Shown: positions 55,602 to 64,000 of the stretch, piece by piece
How positions within the stretch are numbered: position 1 is the stretch's first letter
Layout: the number at the start of each line of letters is the position of its first letter
DNA from: Variovorax paradoxus
GTDB lineage: Bacteria > Pseudomonadota > Gammaproteobacteria > Burkholderiales > Burkholderiaceae_C
Length of the DNA: 64,000 nt
Assembly (NCBI RefSeq): GCF_024734665.1
Contig: NZ_CP102931.1
Span: forward strand, 62,001 to 126,000
Direction: 5' to 3'
Made by a program: the position numbers and the translations under genes
The notes under the pieces: model-generated
Told to the model about the DNA's origin: nothing
Databases searched by the model: none
The model's input: only the letters and a program-made list of their open reading frames with translations

Positions 55602-56717
55602 TCACGCGCTCGCAGGTTGTTTGTAAAGAGAAAGGATATGGCCCGTGCGCGGGTCGCCCTTGCCCGCGAGCACCTGCGCGTAGGCGGCTTGCACCGCCTC
55701 GCCGCCATCGTGGTGTTCGGCGTGCAGCCAGGGGGCCTTTGCATCGGTGACGGTGGCCAGGAAGTTGTGCCAGGCCGCGACCATGCGGCGCCCGAACTCC
55801 TCGGCGCCCCATTCGGTGGTGCGCTTCTTGATCTGTGCCGGTGCGAAGAACAGCGTGGCGCGCGGGCCCGACAGGTCCTTGCCCGCGCCCTTGGTCGCAA
55901 GCTGCTCGACGTGCGTGCCGCCGATGGAGCTGCTGTACGCGAGGTTCGCGAAGCGCTCGTGGATGGCATTGCGCAGCGCGCCATTGCCGGCGAAGTCGAC
56001 GTACACGCAGGGCGTGTCGGCCGCGATGGTGTCGAGTGCGTCGTAGGTCACCACGCGGTCGTAGCAGCCGAGGCTTTCGCAGAAGGCCACGTTGGCGGGC
56101 GAGGTCAGGCCGATCACCTCGATGCCTTCGCGCTGGTGCAGCTGGAAGGCAGTGCCGTAGGCCGTCTTGCTCGATGCGCTCGACAGCAGCATGGTCTTTG
56201 CGCCGAAGAAATCGTTGTCGGCCATGAAGTCGTCGATCAGCCACGAGGTGATGAACAGCGGGCGCAGCAGGGCCTGGGTGTCTTCGGTGTCGGCCGTGTA
56301 GAGCGGGTCGCTCGTGCAGCGGAAGTACTGGTTGTAGACCGCAGGCAGTTCCGCGCGGTGCGGCGCCACGTCGGTGAAGCGCTCGGGCGAGAGCCGTCCG
56401 GGGCTCAGCACCGTGGCCGAGGCCATCGGCCAGTAGCCGTAGAGCCGCTCGCCCACCGCCACGCCCGGGTGCAGCGACTGCACCACGCTCGCAAAGCCCC
56501 ACACGGGGATGCTGCCCCAGCCTTCTTCGCCGCTCGGGAAGAACTGCCAGTAGCTCATCGCGTCGCCGAAGGCGGCATACGTGATGTTGTTGGAGGTGAG
56601 TGCAAAGCTGTCGATGCGCACGCGCACCTGGCCGTCGGCGAGCGCTTCGTCGGTGGCGGTGTGCAGGCGCGTGGTGGCGAGCTGGTCTTTGCGGATGAGG
56701 AAGCTGGTGGTGCTCAT
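55602..56717 (-). CDS. DUF2855-family protein (MDR-like)
   Basis: 371 residues, DUF2855. Sequence begins STTSFLIRKDQLATT; shows an oxidoreductase-like layout with DSFALTSNNITYAAFGDAMSYWQFFP, GIPVWGFA-like SIPVWGFASVV and a Rossmann-like LLSSASSKTAYGTAF. Distant to quinone reductases, without a known substrate. ATG at 56717; the extension to 56759 has no support. Confidence 0.85.
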   Translation of the reverse strand: MSTTSFLIRKDQLATTRLHTATDEALADGQVRVRIDSFALTSNNITYAAFGDAMSYWQFFPSGEEGWGSIPVWGFASVVQSLHPGVAVGERLYGYWPMASATVLSPGRLSPERFTDVAPHRAELPAVYNQYFRCTSDPLYTADTEDTQALLRPLFITSWLIDDFMADNDFFGAKTMLLSSASSKTAYGTAFQLHQREGIEVIGLTSPANVAFCESLGCYDRVVTYDALDTIAADTPCVYVDFAGNGALRNAIHERFANLAYSSSIGGTHVEQLATKGAGKDLSGPRATLFFAPAQIKKRTTEWGAEEFGRRMVAAWHNFLATVTDAKAPWLHAEHHDGGEAVQAAYAQVLAGKGDPRTGHILSLYKQPASA

Positions 56718-56823
56718 GAGCGGGGCTCCTGGCAGTTGGTGTCCAGCTACGTTAGCCAAGCTTGATGAAAGGCGCTATCTCGCGGCGGGTTTTGGCGTCA
56801 CCCGTGAGACATCGGCGGGCATG

Positions 56824-56856
56824 AAAAAAGCGGCCCGGCTTGTGGCCGGACCGCTT
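56824..56856 (-). terminator. Intrinsic terminator after ohr
   Basis: On the minus strand AAGCGG-t-CCGGC pairs with GCCGG-g-CCGCTT (one mismatch) around a 5-base loop, followed by a run of T. Lies 22 bp after the ohr stop. Confidence 0.85.
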
Positions 56857-56877
56857 GTTCGCGCGTGCAACGAGCTT

Positions 56878-57303
56878 TTAGGCGATCGTCAGTTCGACGT
56901 CGATGTTGCCGCGGGTCGCGTTCGAGTAGGGGCAAACCTGGTGAGCGGTGTCGACCAGCTTCTGCTTGGCATCTGCATCCAGGCCGGGCAGCGTGATCGC
57001 CAGCTTCACGGCGATGCCGTAAGCAGCGCCGCCGTTCGTCGGGCCAAGGGAAACGCTGGAGTCGATGGCGACGTCTTCAGGCACCTTCACGCCGATCTTC
57101 GGGCCGACGGCCTTCATCGCGCCGATGAAGCAGGCGGCATAGCCGACCGCGAACAGTTGCTCGGGGTTGGTGCCGGGCTTGCCGGAACCGGGCGAGCTCA
57201 GCTTGACGTCGATGGCGCCGTCGCTGGACTTGCCTGCGCCGTCGCGGCCGCCGACGGTGTGGGCTTCTGCGGTGTAGAGAACTTTGTCGAGCTTGGTGGT
57301 CAT
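56878..57303 (-). CDS. ohr: Organic hydroperoxide resistance protein Ohr
   Basis: 141 residues; OsmC/Ohr family peroxidase that reduces organic hydroperoxides using a lipoyl thiol. Catalytic Cys58 (YAACFIGA) and Cys124 (HQVCPYSNATRGN) are both present with the Ohr-type spacing. In the same direction 100 bp after ohrR; terminated by the hairpin at 56824-56856. Confidence 0.95.
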   Translation of the reverse strand: MTTKLDKVLYTAEAHTVGGRDGAGKSSDGAIDVKLSSPGSGKPGTNPEQLFAVGYAACFIGAMKAVGPKIGVKVPEDVAIDSSVSLGPTNGGAAYGIAVKLAITLPGLDADAKQKLVDTAHQVCPYSNATRGNIDVELTIA

Positions 57304-57403
57304 GGTGATTCCTTTGGTGATGATGAAACGGAGGGAGGGTGGTGAAAGGCTTCGTTCTCTCTTGATGGGATCGACCGAAGCGGGAGAAAAATGTTGCGCT
57401 GCG

Positions 57404-57859
57404 TCAGGCTGCCTTCTTGATGCGGTCGCGCAGGGTCTGGATCTGCTGGGTGAGTGAAATCAGTTCTGGCACCGAGCACTGGGCTGCGGCCATCAGGCAG
57501 GCCGGCACGTTGGATGCGCGGCTTTTGAGCCTGCGGCCGGCAGACGTCAGCGTGATGTGCACGCGGCGTTCGTCGGCCACGTCACGCACGCGGGCCACGT
57601 AGCCGTTGGCTTCGAGGCGCTTGAGCAGCGGCGTGAGCGTGCCCGAGTCGAGCGAGAGACGTTCACCGAGCTCGGAGACCATGAGGCCGTCTTGTTCCCA
57701 GAGGGCGAGCATCACGAGGTATTGGGGGTAGGTGAGCTGCAGCTTTTCCAGCACCGGCTTGTAGAGCCGCGTCATGGCCAGGGAGGCGGAGTACACGGCG
57801 AAACACAGCTGGTTGTCCAGCTTGAGCATTTCGTCGGCGGGGACTGGGGTGGAGCGCAT
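57404..57859 (-). CDS. ohrR: MarR-family peroxide sensor OhrR
   Basis: 151 residues, winged helix MarR fold. The peroxide-sensing Cys19 lies in [16 protein letters not shown] and there are C-terminal cysteines 121 and 128, consistent with a two-Cys OhrR that forms an intersubunit disulfide. ATG at 57859; a TTG at 57880 is an alternative. Represses ohr and itself until oxidised. An inverted repeat lies just upstream. Confidence 0.9.
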   Translation of the reverse strand: MRSTPVPADEMLKLDNQLCFAVYSASLAMTRLYKPVLEKLQLTYPQYLVMLALWEQDGLMVSELGERLSLDSGTLTPLLKRLEANGYVARVRDVADERRVHITLTSAGRRLKSRASNVPACLMAAAQCSVPELISLTQQIQTLRDRIKKAA

Positions 57860-57878
57860 GGGCTGAATTGTAGCGAGC

Positions 57879-57902
57879 AATTAGATTGTGTGCAACTTAA
57901 TT
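57879..57902. promoter_or_regulatory. Candidate OhrR operator upstream of ohrR
   Basis: AATTAGATTG (57879-57888) and CAACTTAATT (57893-57902) are inverted with 8 of 10 positions complementary, 4 bases between. AT-rich dyads of this kind bind OhrR in relatives. No clear copy precedes ohr, so ohr may depend on the ohrR promoter. Confidence 0.55.
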
Positions 57903-57994
57903 TGCAAGCGGTGGTTTCGGCAGAGGCTACAGTCTGCCGGGAACGGGCATTCTGAACCTGCAAGGCCAGTGAATCCAACTTTCATGTCCGCCTG

Positions 57995-58025
57995 TTGACC
58001 CGGCCCCTGGGGCAGCCCTTAAAAA
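57995..58025 (+). promoter_or_regulatory. MerR-type promoter with 19-bp spacer and central dyad
   Basis: -35 TTGACC (57995-58000) and -10 TAAAAA (58020-58025) are 19 bp apart, longer than normal 17. Between them lies the perfect dyad GCCCC-T-GGGGC (58003-58013). Overlong spacers with a dyad are the hallmark of promoters worked by MerR proteins. It precedes the MerR-NTPase gene by 28 bp, suggesting autoregulation. Confidence 0.6.
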
Positions 58026-58053
58026 GGGAAGAACGTCGAAAAAGGTTCTCTTC

Positions 58054-59106
58054 ATGCAATCCACCGCTCGCTCTTTCAGTCCATCCGAAGCCGCGAGGCG
58101 ACTCGGTGTTTCGGCCAAGGCCCTGCGGCTCTATGAGCAGCGCGGGTTGGTGGAGCCTGGTCGTACCGCGGCGGGGTGGCGGGCGTATGGCCAGAAGGAG
58201 ATGTCCCGGGCCGCCGAGATCGTCGCGCTTCGCGCGCTCGGCTTCAGCCTTGCGCAGGTGGAGCGGGCGCTGGAAGGTAACTCCCAAGGCCTTGAGCAAA
58301 CATTGGCGGCGCACCAGATGGCGTTGGAAGCGCAGCTTCGCCAGCTTGCTCGCACGGTCGACAAGGTCCGTGGCGTGCGAAGCGAACTCGCGCAAGGCCG
58401 GACGCCGAGCATCGGCGAACTCACAGGCCTGCTGGCACCTGCTGCAGAGGTCCGCGTCGCATTCGAACTGCCGTGGCCATGGGGCGGGGAGCTCTTCGAG
58501 CTTCGCGACATGCGCTCCCTGAACTACATCATCGGTCCGCTAGGCAGCGGCAAGACCCAGCTGGCGCATTGCCTCGCCAAGGTGCTGCCCAACGCCACCA
58601 TGCTGGGTCTGGAGAGGCTTGAAGATGACGAGGTGGCAGCGGCAAAGTCGCGGCTGGATGCCGCTCCCCTGCTGAAGTCCCGCGTCGACGAAGCCCTGAC
58701 CTGGCTCACGGAAGATGGCGCCACGCCATCGGATGCCTTGACCGCATTGCTCGCCGGCCTGGAGGCCGATGGGCCGGATGCGCTGGTCATCGACATGATC
58801 GAGCAAGGCCTCGACCGCGCAACCCAGGAGGCATTGATTGCCTGGCTGCGCCGCCGCGGGCCCGGCGCGCGACCCCTCTTCATGCTCACTCGCTCCTGCG
58901 CCATCCTCGATCTGTCGGCAGTCGGACCGGACGAAACCATCATCCTCTGCCCCGCCAACCACAGCCCGCCGACCCAGGTGGCGCCCTATCCCGGCGCGCC
59001 CGGCTACGAGGCGGTTGCCACTTGCCTGGCTTCGCCCGAAGTGCGGGCCCGGACTGCGGGAGTCATGCAGCTGCAGGTGGTGAAGAGACCCAGCCTCACC
59101 CCTTGA
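58054..59106 (+). CDS. MerR-type regulator fused to a P-loop NTPase
   Basis: 350 residues. N-terminal MerR winged helix (about 8-75: SPSEAARRLGVSAKALRLYEQRGLVEPGR), a coiled region to about 110, then an NTPase-like domain with Walker A GPLGSGKTQ (161-169) and a Walker B/D-loop-like LVIDMIEQGLD (244-254). In ABC-type proteins the residue after the Walker B Asp is a catalytic Glu; here it is Met248. It may therefore bind rather than hydrolyse nucleotide. Such a fusion is rare in MerR regulators. Ends next to the convergent NodIJ-type exporter. Signal unknown. Confidence 0.75.
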   Translation: MQSTARSFSPSEAARRLGVSAKALRLYEQRGLVEPGRTAAGWRAYGQKEMSRAAEIVALRALGFSLAQVERALEGNSQGLEQTLAAHQMALEAQLRQLARTVDKVRGVRSELAQGRTPSIGELTGLLAPAAEVRVAFELPWPWGGELFELRDMRSLNYIIGPLGSGKTQLAHCLAKVLPNATMLGLERLEDDEVAAAKSRLDAAPLLKSRVDEALTWLTEDGATPSDALTALLAGLEADGPDALVIDMIEQGLDRATQEALIAWLRRRGPGARPLFMLTRSCAILDLSAVGPDETIILCPANHSPPTQVAPYPGAPGYEAVATCLASPEVRARTAGVMQLQVVKRPSLTP

Positions 59107-59935
59107 ACCGCTTGCGCGTCAACGCCAGCGCAATCCAGAATGCCACCACCGCATACACCGCCAGCACCGCCGCATGCAGCCACCAGTCGGCTGGCCACTG
59201 GTCCATGAACAGCGGCCGCACCAGCGCCACCGCATTCGTCAGCGGCAGCCAAGCCGCCACGGCCTTGACGGCGGAGGGCAGTTGCTCGAGCGGAAAGAAA
59301 ACGCCGCTCAGGAACATCATCGGTGTCATGAACAGCGTGAAGTAGTACGTGAAGAAGTCATAGCCCTTCGCCAGCGCATTGAAGATCAGCGCGATCGACG
59401 AAAAAGTGATGCCCGCTCCGATCAGCACCATCCACGCAACGATGAGCTTCGGGCTGTGGCTGATGCCCAGCCCGAGCATCACGAACAGGATCGCCGTCAC
59501 GGTGAAGATCGACTTGAACGCCGCCCACAGCATCTCGGCCATCACGATGTCGTCGAGCCCGACGGGCGCGTTCATGATGCCGTCCCAGGTCTTCTGCACG
59601 TGCATGCGCGAGAACGCCGAGTACAGCGCCTCGAAACTCGCCGCGTTCATCGCGCTCATGCAGATCGATCCGCTCGCCAGGAACAGGATGTACGGCACCT
59701 TCACGCCGTCGACCGACACCTGTCCCACCAGCGCGCCCATGCCGTAGCCGAAGGCCACGAGCCAGATCAGCGGCTCGGCGATGTTGCCGATCAGGCTGGG
59801 AATGGCGAGCTTGCGCCACACCAGCAGGTTGCGCAAAAAAACGGGCCACCAGCGCAGCGAGATTTCGGGGGCGCGCCATACGGAAGGTGAAGGAGGTGCG
59901 GCCGTTGCAGTCGTTGTTGTCGTCATCGTGTTCAT
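59096..59935 (-). CDS. ABC-2 type exporter permease (NodJ-like)
   Basis: 279 residues with six membrane helices; N-terminal WRKLAIPSLIGNIAEPLIWL and the C-terminal FFPLEQLP fit NodJ/lipooligosaccharide exporter permeases. Partner of the ATPase gene 3 bp upstream. The stop overlaps the MerR-NTPase gene by 11 bp, convergent. Substrate unknown. Confidence 0.88.
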   Translation of the reverse strand: MNTMTTTTTATAAPPSPSVWRAPEISLRWWPVFLRNLLVWRKLAIPSLIGNIAEPLIWLVAFGYGMGALVGQVSVDGVKVPYILFLASGSICMSAMNAASFEALYSAFSRMHVQKTWDGIMNAPVGLDDIVMAEMLWAAFKSIFTVTAILFVMLGLGISHSPKLIVAWMVLIGAGITFSSIALIFNALAKGYDFFTYYFTLFMTPMMFLSGVFFPLEQLPSAVKAVAAWLPLTNAVALVRPLFMDQWPADWWLHAAVLAVYAVVAFWIALALTRKRFKG

Positions 59936-59938
59936 GGT

Positions 59939-60886
59939 CTAGCCGTCCTCGCGAATCTGGCGGCCGGTAAGCTTGAGGAAGAGGTCCTCCAGATTGGCCG
60001 GCCGATGAAAGGTGCGCAGGCCGCTGTGCTGCGTCAGCGCATCCAGCAGCCGCCGCGCGTCCTGCGTGTAGAAGAACACCGTCTCGCCGCTGACTTCCAC
60101 GCGCGCCGCCATCGCCTTCAGCTCGGGCGATTCCGCCAGCGACAGCGCGCCGTTGCCATACACCTCGACCACGTCGGGCTCCAGGTGCTCGGCGATCAGA
60201 TCGCGCGGGCGACCTTCGGCGATCTTGCGGCCGTGGTCGAGCACCAGCAGGCGCGAGCACAGGCGCTCGGCCTCGTCCATGAAGTGGGTGGTCAGCAAGA
60301 TCGACTTGCCCTGCTGCAGCAGAACCTGCAGCCGTTCCCACATCAGGTGCCGCGCCTGCGGGTCGAGCCCGGTGGTCGGTTCGTCGAGCAGCAGCAGCTT
60401 CGGGTCATTGACCAGCGCACGCGCCAGCGACAGCCGCCGCCGCATGCCGCCCGAGAGCTCGCCCGGCTTCGCATCGGCCTTGTGCGACAGCGCCGCGAAC
60501 TCCAGCAGCTGCGGCACGCGTGCGCGCACATGCGCCTTGCTGAAGCCGAAGTAGCGGCCGTACACCACGAGGTTCTCGGCGCAGCTGAAATCCGGGTCGA
60601 GCGTGTCGAACTGCGTGACCACGCCAAGCTGTGCCTTGATGGCCAGCGCGTCGCGCGGCATCTGCAGCCCCAGTGCGGAGATATCGCCGCCGTCGGGTGC
60701 TGTGAGGCCCAGGCACATGCGGATGGTGGTGGTCTTGCCTGCACCGTTCGGGCCGATCACACCCAGGCACTCGCCGGGCGCGATCTCGAACGACAGGTCG
60801 TCGACGACCGTGGTGTGGCCATAGCGCTTGTGCAGATGGCTGGCGTGGAACAGAGGGGGTGAAGCGGAAGAGGTGATGGACGGCAC
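59939..60886 (-). CDS. ABC exporter ATPase (NodI/DrrA-like)
   Basis: 315 residues. Walker [15 protein letters not shown], signature [15 protein letters not shown], Walker [18 protein letters not shown] and the H-loop [14 protein letters not shown]-terminal extension resembles NodI/DrrA. With the permease it forms a two-gene exporter operon for a lipid-like or drug-like molecule. Confidence 0.93.
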   Translation of the reverse strand: MPSITSSASPPLFHASHLHKRYGHTTVVDDLSFEIAPGECLGVIGPNGAGKTTTIRMCLGLTAPDGGDISALGLQMPRDALAIKAQLGVVTQFDTLDPDFSCAENLVVYGRYFGFSKAHVRARVPQLLEFAALSHKADAKPGELSGGMRRRLSLARALVNDPKLLLLDEPTTGLDPQARHLMWERLQVLLQQGKSILLTTHFMDEAERLCSRLLVLDHGRKIAEGRPRDLIAEHLEPDVVEVYGNGALSLAESPELKAMAARVEVSGETVFFYTQDARRLLDALTQHSGLRTFHRPANLEDLFLKLTGRQIREDG

Positions 60887-61012
60887 GCAACCATTCTGAC
60901 GCAGTCACCTGAAAATCACGGGCGCTCCAAGCCCTCGATAACCCGAGTCGAACCGCGCCCCGGCGGCCTCACAATCGACGCCCAATTGCATTGCGCGGTG
61001 GGAGGCCCAAGG

Positions 61013-61855
61013 ATGCTGCGTTTCTGGTTGGCGCTGTCGGTCGTGCTGCTGCTCGGCGCCTGCGCACCTTTTCATCGGCCCCTGGCGGCTGCGGACCGCA
61101 ACAAGGTCCAGGAAGTCGATGTACGCGTCGTCGTCGCGCAGGAGAGCTTCATGTTCTCCGCGCAGCCCCCCGGCGTGAGCGCAGCCACGGGCGGCGGGCT
61201 GATCGGCGCACTGATCGACTCGTCGGTGCAGCAAACGCGCCAGAAGGAGATGAGCGCCGAGGTGCAGGCCATCGTCGGCCCGCTGCTCGACTACGACTAC
61301 CGCGTGGAGGCGGGCAAGGCGCTGACCACGCTGCTTGCCGAGCCGAGCTCGTTCCCGCTGAAGATCCGTTCCTCGCAGGTGCTCGCGGCCATGCCGCTGA
61401 AGGCCGAGCAGGAAGCCCGCATCGCCGCCACGAAAACCGGTCCCGCCTACATGGTGCTGCTGTTGCAGTACGCGCTTGAGCCCGGCCTGGGTGCCTTCAC
61501 CACGCGCACCTCGGCCCTGCTCTGGCAGGACGGCCGCAGCGAGCCGAGCTACCGCGCCTCGGCCATCTTCCAGACGCCCATCGGCGGCACCGCGCGCGCC
61601 GCCGTGCTGCGAAGGCTCACCGCGAACGACGGGCAGGTGCTGCGCGGCGTGATGCGCGAGTCGATGGCACAGACCCTGCATGCGGTCGCACTCGACATTG
61701 CCGGCGCCCGTTCAGGTGGCGTTAAGACTGCGCGCTTTAATGTCAACGGTTCGTGGGTGACTCTGGCCGGCCAGAGCTTCGACGAGCAACCGGGCCGCGT
61801 GCTGTTCCGCGACCAGGACGGCGCTATGTATTCGGTCAGGAACACCGCCCCATGA
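61013..61855 (+). CDS. Putative lipoprotein, first gene of a three-gene envelope operon
   Basis: 280 residues. Signal with lipobox LLGAC (Cys about 17) after VVLLL. Ribosome site GGAGG 7 bases before the ATG fixes the start. The mature sequence has VQEVDVRVVVAQESFMFSA and VALDIAGARSGG segments; no family recognised. The stop overlaps the next start (ATGA). Confidence 0.75.
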   Translation: MLRFWLALSVVLLLGACAPFHRPLAAADRNKVQEVDVRVVVAQESFMFSAQPPGVSAATGGGLIGALIDSSVQQTRQKEMSAEVQAIVGPLLDYDYRVEAGKALTTLLAEPSSFPLKIRSSQVLAAMPLKAEQEARIAATKTGPAYMVLLLQYALEPGLGAFTTRTSALLWQDGRSEPSYRASAIFQTPIGGTARAAVLRRLTANDGQVLRGVMRESMAQTLHAVALDIAGARSGGVKTARFNVNGSWVTLAGQSFDEQPGRVLFRDQDGAMYSVRNTAP

Positions 61856-62529
61856 GGTCACGCCAAGGACTTGCCATCGCCACGACACTGGCTGCGCTCT
61901 GCACCATGCCCACTTTCTCGCATGCCGTCACCGAGAGCGAGCCGCTCTCCATGGTTTTCGAGCCGGCACCCGAGCCGGCCGAGCGCCCCAACAGCGTGCC
62001 GGTCGCGTCGCTGCGGCTCGCGCGCGGCTGCACGCTGTACCTGCCGTCGATCGAGGACGCGCGCAGCAACAAGGCCAATGCCGGCAACCTCACCGTGATG
62101 TTGCCGACGGTGCATGCCACGCCCCGGTCCGTGCAGTCGCTGCGCAGCGGCGACGCCACCGGATGGACGCGCGGCGCGCTGCAGTCGACGAGCCGCTACG
62201 GGTTCCAGACGGTGCTGGGCACACCGCCCGCGCGCGCCGGTGCCAGGCAGGTGACTGCGGACGTGGCCCTGCGCCTGGCCCACGCGTGGTCGGTCGATCT
62301 GAACCTGGTCTCGCACGTCGTGCTCAAGGTGAACTACCGCCTGCCCGGCGGCGAGACAGTCTTGCGCCAGTACCACGGCATGGGCACGCGCACCAACTGG
62401 GCCAGCGCCAACGGCGAGTTCATGTCGGTGCTGAATCTCGGCCTCGAAGAGGCGGTGCACAGCATGGCGAGCGATGCCGCCGCGCTCTGCGATGGCCTGC
62501 CCTTGCCTGCGCCGGTGGTCGTGCCATGA
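61852..62529 (+). CDS. Exported protein, second gene of the envelope operon
   Basis: 225 residues with signal peptide (IATTLAALCTMPTFSHA). Mature part is beta-rich: SVPVASLRLARGCTLYLPSI, VVLKVNYRLPGG. One cysteine near the middle and one near the end. Unknown family. Start and stop overlap both neighbours by ATGA, so it is tightly coupled to them. Confidence 0.72.
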   Translation: MRSRQGLAIATTLAALCTMPTFSHAVTESEPLSMVFEPAPEPAERPNSVPVASLRLARGCTLYLPSIEDARSNKANAGNLTVMLPTVHATPRSVQSLRSGDATGWTRGALQSTSRYGFQTVLGTPPARAGARQVTADVALRLAHAWSVDLNLVSHVVLKVNYRLPGGETVLRQYHGMGTRTNWASANGEFMSVLNLGLEEAVHSMASDAAALCDGLPLPAPVVVP

Positions 62530-63113
62530 AGAGCAGGCTGGAACTTCACCTGACCTGCGGTGTGCCGCACGAATCGCAGATTCCGTTATTCGTCGAGGTG
62601 TGCGAACAGATCGGGCTGCGGCCGCTGCTGATCGACCATCACCACGACAACAGCGGCAAGCGAAACCAGCAGCTCTCGGCTACCGCCTGGTTGCGCGCCG
62701 ATCTCGAAGAAGCCAAGGCCGAAGCGATGGCACTGGCGCAATGGCTGGCGCGGGCGGGCATGGCAGTGCTGGGCGTGAAGGTCGATGCGCCCGTGCAGGA
62801 CGCCGAGCAGCTCGACTGCGCCGGCCAGTATTTCGAGTGGCGCGGCAAGCTGCGTCAGCAGCAGTGCGACATGTCTGCGCTGCAGCAGCTGTGCGAGGCG
62901 CACGGCGCGCAGCTGTCTCGAGACAGCCTCCGTGAGGAAGCCTGCACATGCTTCGTGACGCTGCGCAGCTGCGAATCCCTGGAGGAATTCACATCGCGCG
63001 TATCGGCCGTGACCGGACAGCTCGAGCGCGACGGCTGGCCGGTGCTGAAGCAGGATTCGGAAATCTGCCTGCTCGACAGCCGCGAGTTGCCCCGCAACTG
63101 CAACTGCACCTAG
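62526..63113 (+). CDS. Cytoplasmic protein of unknown function, third gene of the envelope operon
   Basis: 195 residues, no signal. His/Asp-rich LLIDHHHDNSGKRNQQ near residue 40 and cysteines at the C-terminus (LPRNCNCT). Helical middle with Leu/Ala-rich segments. Might bind metal through the HHHD stretch; inferred only. The end overlaps the convergent LysR stop by 4 bp. Confidence 0.7.
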   Translation: MKSRLELHLTCGVPHESQIPLFVEVCEQIGLRPLLIDHHHDNSGKRNQQLSATAWLRADLEEAKAEAMALAQWLARAGMAVLGVKVDAPVQDAEQLDCAGQYFEWRGKLRQQQCDMSALQQLCEAHGAQLSRDSLREEACTCFVTLRSCESLEEFTSRVSAVTGQLERDGWPVLKQDSEICLLDSRELPRNCNCT

Positions 63114-64000
63114 AGCCTGAGCCCGCTGAACTCCATCTTCATCCATTCGATGAACGCCCGCGTGCGCGCGGGCAGCAGCCGCGCATTGGGATAGATCACG
63201 CTTACCGGCCGAGGCGGCGGCTCGAAGTCTTCGAGCACCAGCTTCAGCCGACCCTGCGCCACGTGCGGCATCACCTGGTACGAGAAGAAGGTGCCGAAGC
63301 CCATGCCCGCTGCGCACGACTCGATGGCCGGCGCGAGGTGGTTGAACTCCAGGCGGTTGTTCGGCGTCACGCTGATCGTCTTGCCGCCTTCGTGGAACAG
63401 CCACTGCGCCGGTGCGTCGACGCGGCCTCGCACGCAGGGCGCGCCGTTCAGGTCGCGCGGATGCGTTGGCGTGCCGTGCCGCGCCAGGTAGTCGGGGCTC
63501 ACGGCCACCACGCGGCGGATGGTGCCCAGCGTTTGCGCCACCAGTGACGAATCTTCCAGCGGGCTGATGCGGATGCCGACGTCGATGCCCTCTTCGAGAA
63601 GACTCACGGTGCGGTCGTACAGCCGCACGCTGCAGCGCACCTTCTCGTAGCGCTGCATGAAGCGCACGATGGCGGGCGCCACGTACATGTGGCCGAAGAG
63701 CACCGGCGCGGTGATGGTGAGCTGGCCCGCCGGTTCACGCGCCTCGGCCTTCAGCGCAAGGTCGGCGGCGTCGGCCGCGAGCAGCACCTCGCGTGCGCTC
63801 GACAGGTAGTGGCGACCTTCCTCGGTGAGCGAAAGGCGACGCGTGGTGCGGTGGAACAGGCGCACGCCCAAGTGCGCTTCCAGCGCGGCGAGCGAGCGCA
63901 CCACCGCGGGCAGCGAGGTGCCGAGCGCCTCGGCGGCGCGGGTCAGGCTGCCCTGGTCGGCAATCTGCACGAAGGTCTGCATGGCCTTGAAACGATCCAT
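63110..64000 (-). CDS. LysR-family regulator, complete, begins at window edge
   Basis: 296 residues, full length; the ATG (complement of CAT at 63998-64000) is the last three bases of the window. HTH about 18-45 (GSLTRAAEALGTSLPAVVRSL) and effector domain. CrgA-like subgroup by appearance (DRFKAMQTFVQIADQGS). Its promoter and any divergent partner lie outside the window. Confidence 0.92.
   Translation of the reverse strand: MDRFKAMQTFVQIADQGSLTRAAEALGTSLPAVVRSLAALEAHLGVRLFHRTTRRLSLTEEGRHYLSSAREVLLAADAADLALKAEAREPAGQLTITAPVLFGHMYVAPAIVRFMQRYEKVRCSVRLYDRTVSLLEEGIDVGIRISPLEDSSLVAQTLGTIRRVVAVSPDYLARHGTPTHPRDLNGAPCVRGRVDAPAQWLFHEGGKTISVTPNNRLEFNHLAPAIESCAAGMGFGTFFSYQVMPHVAQGRLKLVLEDFEPPPRPVSVIYPNARLLPARTRAFIEWMKMEFSGLRL

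Noticed and set aside
54318..56765. An 815-codon frame on the plus strand across srkA and the DUF2855 gene
   Set aside because: Starts inside the LysR gene and is antisense to two recognisable proteins; no domain or ribosome site.

Overview
The window is GC-rich, gene-dense chromosomal DNA, almost certainly from a betaproteobacterium of the order Burkholderiales; a Comamonadaceae genus such as Variovorax is the best guess. The guess rests on five LysR regulators, two Bug-type solute receptors, a PaoABC aldehyde oxidoreductase, an orphan KdpDE pair and many ATGA/GTGA stop-start overlaps. I saw no rRNA, tRNA, CRISPR array, phage gene or transposase.

Layout. 1-9.5 kb (minus): an RND efflux permease (cut by the window edge) with its adaptor, a LysR regulator, a Tat-exported isochorismatase-like hydrolase, and paoC-paoB-paoA. 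A divergent LysR gene follows at 9.6 kb. 10.6-16.5 kb (plus): kdpD-kdpE without kdpFABC, then a 460-bp leader region and an EF-G paralogue. 16.8-23.2 kb (minus): an MDR dehydrogenase, a coupled trio (tyrosine phosphatase, membrane protein, MGDG-synthase-type glycosyltransferase) and a nicotinamide salvage pair (nadV, nadM-Nudix). 23.2-27.9 kb (plus): an RluF-type pseudouridine synthase, an AlkZ-like winged-helix protein, a two-component system and a small secreted repeat protein. 27.9-32.4 kb: aquaporin, a dehydrogenase/LysR divergent pair, an iron-type ABC receptor and a DUF3761-like protein. 32.5-38.1 kb (minus): a six-gene operon for a large outer-membrane beta-barrel, a PapD-like chaperone and four exported small proteins, translated through overlapping stops and starts. 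38.3-42.1 kb: htpG, a lipoprotein and a Bug receptor. 42.3-49.4 kb: a glycan locus (KpsC/S-like protein, MurG-like and GT2 glycosyltransferases, a ferritin-like protein, an unknown exported protein, UDP-sugar dehydrogenase). 49.4-53.5 kb (minus): CoA-transferase, Bug receptor and acyl-CoA dehydrogenase, with a divergent LysR gene. 54.5-57.9 kb (minus): srkA, a DUF2855 protein, ohr and ohrR. 58-64 kb: a MerR-type regulator fused to a P-loop NTPase, a NodIJ-type ABC exporter, three coupled envelope/unknown genes and a LysR gene.

Most notable are: (i) four copies of a composite palindromic element of about 250 bp that carries one core in two inverted hairpins; (ii) the secretion/surface operon at 32.5-38.1 kb, which has a chaperone and pilin-like exported proteins but no recognisable classical usher; (iii) the MerR-NTPase fusion, whose Walker B glutamate position is methionine and whose promoter has a 19-bp spacer; (iv) 11-bp-phased direct repeats shared by the two-component promoter and the small exported protein gene beside it; and (v) an EF-G paralogue behind a structured leader.
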